From: Candidatus Galligastranaerophilus intestinigallinarum
GTDB lineage: Bacteria > Cyanobacteriota > Vampirovibrionia > Gastranaerophilales > Gastranaerophilaceae
Assembly (NCBI GenBank): GCA_018715855.1
Contig: DVKW01000038.1
Location: 1-5,931 of the forward strand
DNA length: 5,931 nucleotides
Reading direction: 5' to 3'
Each line of letters begins with the position of its first letter. The stretch's first letter is position 1. A model generated the notes under the pieces. The model was not told the DNA's origin. It saw only the letters and a program-made list of their open reading frames with translations, and made no database searches. This document shows, in pieces, positions 1 to 5,290 of the stretch. Made by a program: the position numbers and the translations under genes.

Positions 1-952
1 TTGCAGATTTTGCAATTTTAATTACATTGCCATCACCATTAATTAAAATTTCTAAACCCTTAATTGTTTTTTCTTTTAAAAATTTTCTTTCATTGTTTTT
101 GGTTATATAGATATTATTATCAAGCCCTTTAATTTCATATTCGTATCTATTTTTTGAAATTGTTATTCCAAAAATTGTATAAAACTTTTTGCAATCTTTA
201 TTTTGAATTGAAAATATTTTTCTTAGAATATTATTCCGCCATTCTTTTGAAAAAGCTTTTCTTTGGTTTGAACCATATATTTTAAAGCCTAATTCGTTGC
301 AAATAACACCAAACAGCCTTTCAATCACGTGGGCATTTGTTCCAATTGAGCCTGTTTCCATTTTTTTGTTGTCGAAATCAAGCTGAAGTAAATTTAATTC
401 TTTAATTCTTTTAATAATTTCAATTCTTGCTAAAAAAATTGTTCCTGCAATAAAATTTGCTTTTTTGGGTTCAATTCCGATTTGCTTGCATACATCTTCA
501 AAAAGCCAAACATTTTCGGGGCATCTTTCGTTCATTGTTGTTATTCTTTCTTTTGCGCCCACAATTCCATATTTTTTAAGTTTGTTTAAATTCTTTCTAA
601 AAATATATTTTGTGCCAAGAAGACATTCATATAAATCGTTTCTCCAAATTATATTTCTGCCTGTATTACAATTTTTTGTATGAAGCTTTAAAAGAGAAGA
701 ATAATTTTCAAGGTCAATTTCATTAATTAAAACTAAAAATGGGTAAATATCATAACCTTTATTTTCAACCTGTTTAAATTTTACATTTTTATTAAAATTT
801 AAAAATTTTTCGTTTGTTTCTTTGTTTTCGTTTGTATATGTAACAAATAAATCATAATCAAGACCATTTAGACTTTTTAATTTTTCAATTATGTAGTCAA
901 CTTGGTTATGATAATAAATGTGTATGCAAACTAAAACCTTTTTCAATTTCAA
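1..952 (-). CDS. RgpF-like rhamnan synthesis / glycosyltransferase-type protein (partial, runs off left edge)
   Basis: The frame stays open from a TTG start at 952 to the window edge, giving 317 residues and no stop. It resembles the rhamnan synthesis protein F family (RgpF, PF05045), cytoplasmic enzymes that build cell-surface rhamnose-containing polysaccharides. Family landmarks in order are VLVCIHIYYHNQ (residues 6-17), YDLFVTYT (33-40), the VENKGYDIYPFL block (62-73), LLKLHTKN (87-94), IIWRNDLYECLLG (101-113), IAGTIFLARIE (168-178) and NAHVIERLF (206-214). From about residue 275 there is a tail with N-x-I-x-I strands (GLDNNIYIT, then GLEILINGDGNVIKI) that is not part of RgpF and recalls left-handed beta-helix acyltransferases. 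The start is inferred: an in-frame TAA lies at 956-958, no ATG follows before the conserved domain, and a GGGTGG stretch sits 6 bases upstream of the TTG. A second TTG at 946 is possible. Sugar specificity cannot be read from the sequence. Confidence 0.85.
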   Translation of the reverse strand, partial: MKLKKVLVCIHIYYHNQVDYIIEKLKSLNGLDYDLFVTYTNENKETNEKFLNFNKNVKFKQVENKGYDIYPFLVLINEIDLENYSSLLKLHTKNCNTGRNIIWRNDLYECLLGTKYIFRKNLNKLKKYGIVGAKERITTMNERCPENVWLFEDVCKQIGIEPKKANFIAGTIFLARIEIIKRIKELNLLQLDFDNKKMETGSIGTNAHVIERLFGVICNELGFKIYGSNQRKAFSKEWRNNILRKIFSIQNKDCKKFYTIFGITISKNRYEYEIKGLDNNIYITKNNERKFLKEKTIKGLEILINGDGNVIKIAKSA

Positions 953-978
953 AACTTACCACCCAATGTATTTTACAA

Positions 979-984
979 ATACTA
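979..984 (-). promoter_or_regulatory. candidate extended -10 for the RgpF-like gene
   Basis: On the minus strand TGC-TAGTAT forms an extended -10-like element. It would start transcription near 972, about 20 bases before the TTG start and just upstream of the GGGTGG ribosome-binding candidate. No convincing -35 is visible, and in such AT-rich DNA a chance match is possible. Confidence 0.3.
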
Positions 985-1015
985 GCACAAAAATAGCCAA
1001 AAATCTTTTAGCCGA

Positions 1016-1021
1016 TATAAT
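1016..1021 (+). promoter_or_regulatory. candidate -10 (TATAAT) for the C_GCAxxG_C_C gene
   Basis: A perfect TATAAT ends 7 bases before the ATG at 1029. If used, transcription would begin at or next to the start codon, giving an essentially leaderless mRNA. That would fit the absence of a Shine-Dalgarno sequence there. No recognisable -35 lies 16-18 bases upstream, so support is moderate at best. Confidence 0.35.
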
Positions 1022-1028
1022 AGTTTTT

Positions 1029-1481
1029 ATGGAAGACAAGGCAAAAAAAGCGGAAGAATTATTTTTATCGGGCTATAATTGCGCACAATCTGTTTTTTGT
1101 GCATTTTGTAAAGATTTTGGCATAGATTTTGAAGTTGGCCTAAAAATGACATCATCTATGGGTGGTGGCATGGGAAGACTTAGAGAAGTTTGCGGCGCCG
1201 TTAGTTCCATGTTTTTATTAGTGGGGCTAAAATGTGGCTATATTGAAAAAAATAATGATGAAATAAAAGCCAAACATTACAAGCTTATTCAAGATTTAGC
1301 AGATGAATTTAAAAATAAATTCGGTTCAATTTTGTGCCGCGACCTAATCGGCGAAGATAAAAACGGCTTTACCCCCGAAGAAAGAACGGAAGAATATTAT
1401 AAAAAGCGCCATTGCGTTGAATTTATTAAATACGCTGCAAATTTAACAGAAAAAATAATTAATGAAAAAGCCCCTAATTAG
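1029..1481 (+). CDS. C_GCAxxG_C_C family putative redox protein
   Basis: This 150-residue protein matches the C-GCAxxG-C-C family (PF09719), small putative redox-active cytoplasmic proteins named for a conserved cysteine pattern; their substrate is unknown. It starts with the usual amphipathic segment KAEELFLSGYNCAQSVF (C18 in NCAQS). A glycine-rich turn SSMGGGMGR leads to VCGAVSSM (C55), followed by ILCRDLIG (C103) and RHCVEFI (C129). C18, C55, C103 and C129 are therefore the family cysteines, with C24, C27 and C69 extra. The open frame extends upstream to an ATG at 918, but those 37 codons are low-complexity, overlap the divergent gene and its likely promoter, and do not belong to the family, so the ATG at 1029 is preferred. 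The stop lies inside a terminator shared with the convergent metallopeptidase-like gene. Redox function is inferred from family and cysteines only. Confidence 0.9.
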   Translation: MEDKAKKAEELFLSGYNCAQSVFCAFCKDFGIDFEVGLKMTSSMGGGMGRLREVCGAVSSMFLLVGLKCGYIEKNNDEIKAKHYKLIQDLADEFKNKFGSILCRDLIGEDKNGFTPEERTEEYYKKRHCVEFIKYAANLTEKIINEKAPN

Positions 1482-1490
1482 GAGCTTTTT
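1465..1490. terminator. bidirectional intrinsic terminator overlapping two stop codons
   Basis: AAAAAGCCCC, loop TAATTA, GGAGCTTTTT forms a 10-bp stem with A and T tracts on either side. Read on the minus strand every position pairs (one G-U wobble). Read on the plus strand the same position is a C-A mismatch, so termination should be stronger for the minus-strand gene. The two convergent stop codons (plus 1479-1481, minus 1476-1474) fall in the loop and its edges. Confidence 0.85.
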
Positions 1491-2340
1491 GTTCATTTTT
1501 ATTTGCAAATTTATCTTTAACACCTTTAGCAACAAATGCCATAAGCGCAAAGCTTGCAGCTGATGCCAAATATGAAGCATAACCGTATCTGTTAGACTTC
1601 GCAACTTTTTTATAATTATCAGGGCTTAATAATTCTTTTGCCCATTTGTTGCCATTTAGAGTTGCCTTTCCTTCTTCCAACAGCATTGGCGCCATTGAAA
1701 GAAAGGCCAAAGCAGGGGATGCCTTTCTTAAACCGTTATTAATTTTTTCTTTTGTTGTTAATTCTTCGCCTTCTTTTGGCTTAATATCTTTTGTAAGAGC
1801 AGGAAGAAGAGCAAAGGTGCTCGCAAGAAGCATGGAAGGAGTTCTTACTTTTTGCATTGCCTTCCAAAATTTTGAATTATTAAAATTATGAGCATGCCCA
1901 AGTTCATGGAACGTTGATAAAGAAAGTTTATTTCTGTTAACAACAACCGTGTTTGCTGCAAGATTAGCAGCCGGCATGGGCTTATTTGTAAAAAATGCAT
2001 TTTTGCCGTTTGCAGTTGCAAATAAAGGGTTTACTATTTCTAACACCTTATCGGGCAAACCTGTTGCGTTAATTCCAGCATTTTGAAAATTATTAATTTT
2101 AACACCCTTTTTTCCAAGGTTTGTTAATTTATCCAGAACATCGTCTGCAGCTTTGTTTACAATTTCTACCGTGTCTTTATCTAAATTTCTTGAAATTTTT
2201 GACATTTTATTTGCAGCTAAAAGCTGAGCCGGCAATGCCCCCAAAGGCACAGCGCCTGCAGCGGTATATGCTGCAAGAGTGCTTTTTATATCGTTGCTTT
2301 TTTCAGAGGTTTTAACAACATTTTTACTAATTCCAACCAC
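1474..2340 (-). CDS. membrane-associated HELGH zinc metallopeptidase-like protein
   Basis: The 288-residue protein contains STFHELGHAHNF with the zinc-peptidase signature H145-E146-x-x-H149. A later LLEEGKATLNG (E222/E223) resembles the glutamate third ligand found 60-80 residues downstream in gluzincin-type membrane peptidases. Hydrophobic segments near residues 22-44, 168-183, 207-221 and 255-272 suggest membrane association, with the active-site motif just before the second. I cannot assign a named family; it is reminiscent of M48-like or Zn_peptidase_2 proteins but diverged. The start is GTG at 2340, supported by AAGGA 5-6 bases upstream. The C-terminus is lysine-rich and ends in KAPN, encoded by the shared terminator. 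The gene lies downstream of the GNAT-like gene on the same strand with a 96-base gap holding an inverted repeat. Its substrate is unknown, and peptidase activity is inferred from the motif. Confidence 0.75.
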   Translation of the reverse strand: MVGISKNVVKTSEKSNDIKSTLAAYTAAGAVPLGALPAQLLAANKMSKISRNLDKDTVEIVNKAADDVLDKLTNLGKKGVKINNFQNAGINATGLPDKVLEIVNPLFATANGKNAFFTNKPMPAANLAANTVVVNRNKLSLSTFHELGHAHNFNNSKFWKAMQKVRTPSMLLASTFALLPALTKDIKPKEGEELTTKEKINNGLRKASPALAFLSMAPMLLEEGKATLNGNKWAKELLSPDNYKKVAKSNRYGYASYLASAASFALMAFVAKGVKDKFANKNEQKAPN

Positions 2341-2371
2341 AATTTTCCTTCTTTTCTATATATTACAATTA

Positions 2372-2405
2372 TTTAAACAAAATTTTTATTAATTTTTTGT
2401 TTAAA
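2372..2405. repeat. perfect 11-bp A/T-rich inverted repeat
   Basis: TTTAAACAAAA (2372-2382) and TTTTGTTTAAA (2395-2405) are exact inverse complements around a 12-base loop. The repeat lies between the GNAT-like gene and the metallopeptidase-like gene, about 30 bases upstream of the latter's start. With a single G-C pair it is a poor terminator. It could be an operator-type palindrome, or simply an AT-rich coincidence. Confidence 0.5.
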
Positions 2406-2436
2406 AATATGCGCATTGTTAATATTTGTAAAGCAT

Positions 2437-3006
2437 CTAGCGAATATCCCGAAAAGAAGCTTTTGATTTTGTTTGTGCACTTTGAATTAATTTTCTTATT
2501 CCTTTTGGCCCAAGCGCAAGTTTTCTTCCTTTTTCAAACGGTTTAAATTTACATTTTTCTGTATAAAATTCATACGCTCCATCTGTGTAACAATCTATAA
2601 TAAGGCGTTTTTCATCTTCTATGCCATATTTTCCGATTAATGCCAACATGTTGCGTCCCGCATGTTTGTAACGGCAAAAATCTGTTTCAATAAAATCGAT
2701 ATGAACGCCCTTGCCATCTGCTTTTGTTTGCGCCAAACCGATTATTTCGGAATTCTTTGAAGCCAGTCCAAAAAATCTTTCCTTGTTTGGTTTTTCCCTG
2801 TTTTGAATTTGTTCGGTTTTAATCGCCATATATCTTGAAATAGAATCTTTAAAAGAATGCATTCTTCTTGCAGTTTTAACTTCAATAGAATCTTCAATAT
2901 CTTTGCAATCGTATTCAAAAAATGTCACAGGCGTTTGTTCGCCTGAAATTCTGTCTTTAATTTGGCATTTTGCTATTGGTATTCTACCTGTAAAATTAAT
3001 ATTCAT
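2437..3006 (-). CDS. GNAT-like acetyltransferase-fold protein with N-terminal INFTG tag
   Basis: This 189-residue protein is probably a divergent GNAT-fold acetyltransferase. The core lies at residues 87-157: strand SEIIGLAQTK, strand GVHIDFIETD (100-109), then YKHAGRNMLALI (113-124). The last occupies the place of the acetyl-CoA-binding R/Q-x-x-G-x-G/A loop and following helix, although the usual second glycine is replaced by N119. It is followed by LIIDCYTDGAYEFYTEKCKF, matching the common 'FYek.GF' ending. The first 75 residues are a separate region beginning MNINFTGRIPIAKC, where I-N-F-T-G is the tag shared with the next two genes. The ATG at 3006 is supported by AAGGAA 7 bases upstream. 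It is divergent from the tagged genes to its right. The acceptor substrate is unknown, and catalysis is uncertain because the acetyl-CoA loop is degenerate. Confidence 0.7.
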   Translation of the reverse strand: MNINFTGRIPIAKCQIKDRISGEQTPVTFFEYDCKDIEDSIEVKTARRMHSFKDSISRYMAIKTEQIQNREKPNKERFFGLASKNSEIIGLAQTKADGKGVHIDFIETDFCRYKHAGRNMLALIGKYGIEDEKRLIIDCYTDGAYEFYTEKCKFKPFEKGRKLALGPKGIRKLIQSAQTKSKASFRDIR

Positions 3007-3012
3007 AAAAAA

Positions 3013-3043
3013 ATTCCTTATGATTTTTTAAAACTCAAGGAAT
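3013..3043. promoter_or_regulatory. mirror-image Shine-Dalgarno pair in the divergent gap
   Basis: ATTCCTT (3013-3019) and AAGGAAT (3037-3043) form a perfect 7-bp inverted repeat. The minus-strand arm is the ribosome-binding site of the GNAT-like gene, 7 bases before its ATG. The plus-strand arm is an equally good site 8-9 bases before a TTG at 3051, which matters for the start choice of the next gene. No clear promoter can be picked in this gap. Confidence 0.5.
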
Positions 3044-3107
3044 AAATTATTTGCCCAAAATATTTTATATGCAAATTTATTTATTTATGGTTTTTAAAGC
3101 TTCTGTT

Positions 3108-3527
3108 ATGGACAATATTAGTTTTAGGGCAAATTTAATAGTTGATGATTCTTTGTATAAGAAAATGCCAAAAGGCACACCAAATGGTTATACAGATAAT
3201 TTAGTTGAAGATTATAAAAAATTTATAGACCACAAGGTTATAAAAGAAGTAACCGAAGGAGACACCATAGAAATTTACAAAGCACCTTACACAAAAGGCT
3301 TTGCAATCGGAATGCGCTTTTTAAGCGACAAGTTGGATGAACCCTTAGAAACGGGCATTTATACAAACAAAAAAATTCCGGATGTAAAATCTTCAAGCCT
3401 TGTTTTTCAAACGCTGTTATTTTTAAAAATTAAATCAAAAATAAAGGATAATCCTTTTGAATCTCACATAAAAAGTTTTAAAAGAGCCATAACAGCATTA
3501 AGGGAAAGCGAACAAAATAATTTTTAA
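3108..3527 (+). CDS. hypothetical protein with N-terminal ISFRA tag
   Basis: I do not recognise a domain in this 139-residue protein. It begins MDNISFRANLIVDDSLYKK, so I-S-F-R-A sits at residues 4-8, the same place as I-N-F-T-G in the divergent neighbour and V-S-F-N-G in the next gene. The rest is charged and soluble, with YTDNLVEDYKKFIDHKVI, a mixed-strand stretch TIEIYKAPYTKGFAIGMRFL, and a lysine-rich C-terminal helix. No signal peptide or membrane segment is visible. The ATG at 3108 is chosen because it puts the tag at the extreme N-terminus, but it has little Shine-Dalgarno support. An in-frame TTG at 3051 has AAGGAAT upstream and would add 19 residues (MPKIFYMQIYLFMVFKASV). The next gene follows after 17 bases, so the two are probably co-transcribed. 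Function is unknown. Confidence 0.75.
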   Translation: MDNISFRANLIVDDSLYKKMPKGTPNGYTDNLVEDYKKFIDHKVIKEVTEGDTIEIYKAPYTKGFAIGMRFLSDKLDEPLETGIYTNKKIPDVKSSSLVFQTLLFLKIKSKIKDNPFESHIKSFKRAITALRESEQNNF

Positions 3528-3530
3528 TTT

Positions 3531-3538
3531 AGGAAGGG
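3531..3538 (+). promoter_or_regulatory. strong ribosome-binding site fixing a TTG start
   Basis: AGGAAGGG lies 6 bases before the TTG at 3545 and only a few bases after the preceding stop. No ATG is available near this position, so this site decides the TTG start and places the V-S-F-N-G tag at residues 3-7. Confidence 0.75.
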
Positions 3539-3544
3539 TAAAAA

Positions 3545-4090
3545 TTGGAAGTATCATTTAATGGAGCAATAAAAATTAATTCAGACACAAGCAGGCGTTT
3601 TAGATATTGTGATAGTGTTGATTGCTATACGAAAGCTGTTATTAATACGGTTAAAGGCCAAAATAAAAACCATGGGCCATATAATGACGGGCAAACAGAA
3701 AAAATTAGCACATTTTTGCACTCAAATATGACCGATTATGATGAGGCAAGTAAATTTTGCCTTGCTAAAGTTAATGAGGATGTTTATCTTTTCACAGGGC
3801 AAGATGCCATTAGAGCTTCTCAAATTATATCTGATAAGACAAATGCTGCCACCAAACTTCGCCACACTACAAGCAGAAGCCTAAGAATATATAAAGACAA
3901 AGCCAAACAAATTGAAAACGAATATGCAGACAGGCTAAAAAACTTGGTTAGAAGGATAAAAAGAAATTCAGGCTATTTAAGAACTTTTGACATCACGACA
4001 GATGAAAAAGGGTTGGCTACAAAAATAAGCTGTACAGATACAATTGAAGAAACCGGACAAACAATAAACAGAGGAAGCGTTGTTTTATAA
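3545..4090 (+). CDS. hypothetical protein with N-terminal VSFNG tag
   Basis: This 181-residue protein matches no family I can name. It opens MEVSFNGAIKI, carrying the tag seen in the two genes to its left. A central region has DEASKFCLAKVNEDVYLFTG (residues 65-84), followed by a long basic helix from about residue 93 to 141 that is rich in Lys, Arg and Glu (for example DKAKQIENEYADRLKNLVRR) and could form a coiled coil. The C-terminal part, YLRTFDITTDEKGLATKIS, looks like beta strands. There is no signal peptide or membrane segment. It begins with TTG behind a strong ribosome-binding site 17 bases after the previous gene, so it is probably translated from the same mRNA. A hairpin after the stop probably ends the transcript. 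Function is unknown; lineage-specific is my inference. Confidence 0.78.
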   Translation: MEVSFNGAIKINSDTSRRFRYCDSVDCYTKAVINTVKGQNKNHGPYNDGQTEKISTFLHSNMTDYDEASKFCLAKVNEDVYLFTGQDAIRASQIISDKTNAATKLRHTTSRSLRIYKDKAKQIENEYADRLKNLVRRIKRNSGYLRTFDITTDEKGLATKISCTDTIEETGQTINRGSVVL

Positions 4091-4116
4091 ATTATAGAAA
4101 AACAAGAATTAAATTA

Positions 4117-4158
4117 ATAGAAAATTCCACAGATTTAACAACCTGTGAATTTTTCTAT
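4117..4158. terminator. imperfect bidirectional terminator between convergent genes
   Basis: ATAGAAAATTCCACAG (4117-4132) pairs imperfectly with CTGTGAATTTTTCTAT (4143-4158) around a 10-base loop. The core CACAG/CTGTG is followed by AATTTTT, with A-rich sequence on the other side. As at 1465-1490, one mismatch becomes a G-U wobble on the minus strand. It lies between the stops of the tagged gene and the flavoprotein gene, so it can serve both. Confidence 0.6.
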
Positions 4159-4175
4159 ACGATTGAATATATATT

Positions 4176-4808
4176 TTATCTTATAAAATTTGTGAAAATA
4201 TAATTTTCCATATTAGGCAAATTATGGTTAGATTTAATATAAAATTCCTTCATTTCTAAAAACCAAGCCATATTTGTACCTAATATTCTCATTGTCTGCA
4301 GACCTTCTTCATCTTTTCTTACATCTTCCGGAGTCCATCCGTGAACCATATTCCAATATCTTGAAGATATAATTGGCATTTCTGATACCAGAAAATATTT
4401 ATTCAACTGGTCTAATGTTGCAGTTGTTCCTGCACGCCTTGCTGAAATTACTGCAGCACCAGGTTTAAGATAAAATCTCTTTTTATTGCTCAAAGAATCT
4501 GCATAAAAGGCTCTATCTAAAAAAGGTACAATTATACCACTTGCGCTTGCATAATGAACGGGAGAGCCAAAAATAAATCCATCAGATGTCTCTGCTTTAT
4601 CAAGAAATACATTCACTTTATCTCTGATTACGCATTTGCCTAGTTTCGCACAAGCTCTGCAATCTCTGCAAGGAGAAATTGCATCTGTTCCAATATAAAA
4701 TATTTCAGTTTCAATATTTTTTTGATTTAGCACATTTGCAACTTCGCATAAAGCTGTATAAGTACAACCTTCCTTGTGTGGCGAACCATTTAGTAAAAGA
4801 ACTTTCAT
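4176..4808 (-). CDS. iron-sulfur flavoprotein / NADPH-dependent FMN reductase family
   Basis: The 210-residue protein has a flavodoxin-like fold of the FMN_red type (PF03358). It opens with strand MKVLLLNGSPHKEGCTYTAL, whose NGSP-x4-C-T loop binds the FMN phosphate. Next comes the compact cysteine cluster C47-x2-C50-x2-C53-x5-C59 (PCRDCRACAKLGKC), typical of iron-sulfur flavoproteins that hold a 4Fe-4S cluster. GFIFGSPVHYASASG (77-91) is the second flavin contact, and ISARRAGTTATLDQLNKYF (121-139) follows as in the family. Such cytosolic enzymes pass electrons to quinones, electrophiles or other acceptors; the substrate here is unknown. It starts 2 bases after the stop of the NTF2-like gene, so the pair is one operon, read from the promoter at 5220-5248. 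The adjacent HxlR-type regulator suggests control by redox or electrophile stress. Confidence 0.92.
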   Translation of the reverse strand: MKVLLLNGSPHKEGCTYTALCEVANVLNQKNIETEIFYIGTDAISPCRDCRACAKLGKCVIRDKVNVFLDKAETSDGFIFGSPVHYASASGIIVPFLDRAFYADSLSNKKRFYLKPGAAVISARRAGTTATLDQLNKYFLVSEMPIISSRYWNMVHGWTPEDVRKDEEGLQTMRILGTNMAWFLEMKEFYIKSNHNLPNMENYIFTNFIR

Positions 4809-4810
4809 TG

Positions 4811-5191
4811 CTATTTTCCATAAGACAATGTATCATAAACTTTTGCAACAATTTTCCATTCACCGTTTATTTTATTCATAATTAATAAATCAGTAAATTT
4901 ATATCCGTGCCAGTTATCTTCTATTACTCTAACTGCAGCGATTGTTTTTTCTAATGTAATAACATCAACCCTTGCAATATAATCATCCCCGCATGGTCCC
5001 ATTTTATCAATCGTGTCGTAAAAACCTTGAATTGGGCCTGATTGATATTCTTTTTCATTTAATTGACCAAAGAAATTAGCTTTTTCATAAAAATAAGGTT
5101 TTACAATTTTACTGTCACCTTTTTTTACTGCTTCTATAAATTTTCTTGCCAAATTTTCGACTGCATTATATTCTTCAATTTGTTCTCTCAT
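4811..5191 (-). CDS. NTF2-like / putative lumazine-binding family protein
   Basis: This 126-residue protein looks like a small NTF2-fold protein of the putative lumazine-binding type (Lumazine_bd_2 / SnoaL-like). The N-terminal helices EYNAVENLARKFIEAVKKGD and KIVKPYFYEKANFFG are followed by a short helix IQGFYDTIDKMG. Curved-sheet strands come next: YIARVDVITLEKTIAAVRVIEDNW, then KFTDLLIMNKINGEWKIVAKVYD, a very typical ending of this fold. Its role is unknown; members often sit beside flavoproteins or oxidoreductases and may bind a small ligand. The ATG at 5191 has AAAGGA 6 bases upstream. It is the first gene of the operon with the flavoprotein. Family assignment is reasonably firm, ligand assignment is not. 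Confidence 0.8.
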   Translation of the reverse strand: MREQIEEYNAVENLARKFIEAVKKGDSKIVKPYFYEKANFFGQLNEKEYQSGPIQGFYDTIDKMGPCGDDYIARVDVITLEKTIAAVRVIEDNWHGYKFTDLLIMNKINGEWKIVAKVYDTLSYGK

Positions 5192-5219
5192 ATGCTATCC
5201 TTTATTTTTTTACTTTATT

Positions 5220-5248
5220 ATGATAAATTGTGGGGGAAATATATTCAA
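5220..5248 (-). promoter_or_regulatory. sigma70-type promoter of the NTF2-like/flavoprotein operon
   Basis: On the minus strand TTGAAT (5248-5243) and TATCAT (5225-5220) are separated by exactly 17 bases. The -10 matches consensus at five of six positions and the -35 at its four leading bases. Transcription would start near 5213, leaving a leader of about 22 bases that contains the AAAGGA ribosome-binding site. Confidence 0.7.
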
Positions 5249-5259
5249 GTACGGATATT

Positions 5260-5270
5260 TAGGTAACCTA
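5260..5270. promoter_or_regulatory. candidate operator palindrome for the HxlR-type regulator
   Basis: TAGGT-A-ACCTA is a perfect 5-bp-arm palindrome lying 11 bases upstream of the -35 of the minus-strand promoter and 20 bases before the regulator's ATG. It overlaps a tandem near-repeat, TAACCTAC/TAACTTAT (5264-5279). HxlR proteins are dimers that commonly bind short palindromes in such divergent gaps, but binding here is inferred. Confidence 0.45.
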
Positions 5271-5290
5271 CTAACTTATAAGGAAGTAAT

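Noticed and set aside
465..683. Plus-strand 72-residue open frame
   Set aside because: It lies wholly antisense to the well-supported RgpF-like gene and is rich in Phe/Ser/Ile, as expected of an AT-rich shadow frame.
918..1028. Upstream 37-codon extension of the C_GCAxxG_C_C gene from ATG 918
   Set aside because: It overlaps the start of the divergent RgpF-like gene and the likely promoter region, lacks a ribosome-binding site, and adds low-complexity residues foreign to the family.
1646..2315. Plus-strand open frames of 81 and 64 residues
   Set aside because: Both are antisense to the metallopeptidase-like gene, with no ribosome-binding site and no recognisable features.
4679..5266. Plus-strand open frames of 68 and 67 residues
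   Set aside because: They run antisense to the flavoprotein and NTF2-like genes and are dominated by Phe/Tyr/Ile, typical of reversed AT-rich coding DNA.
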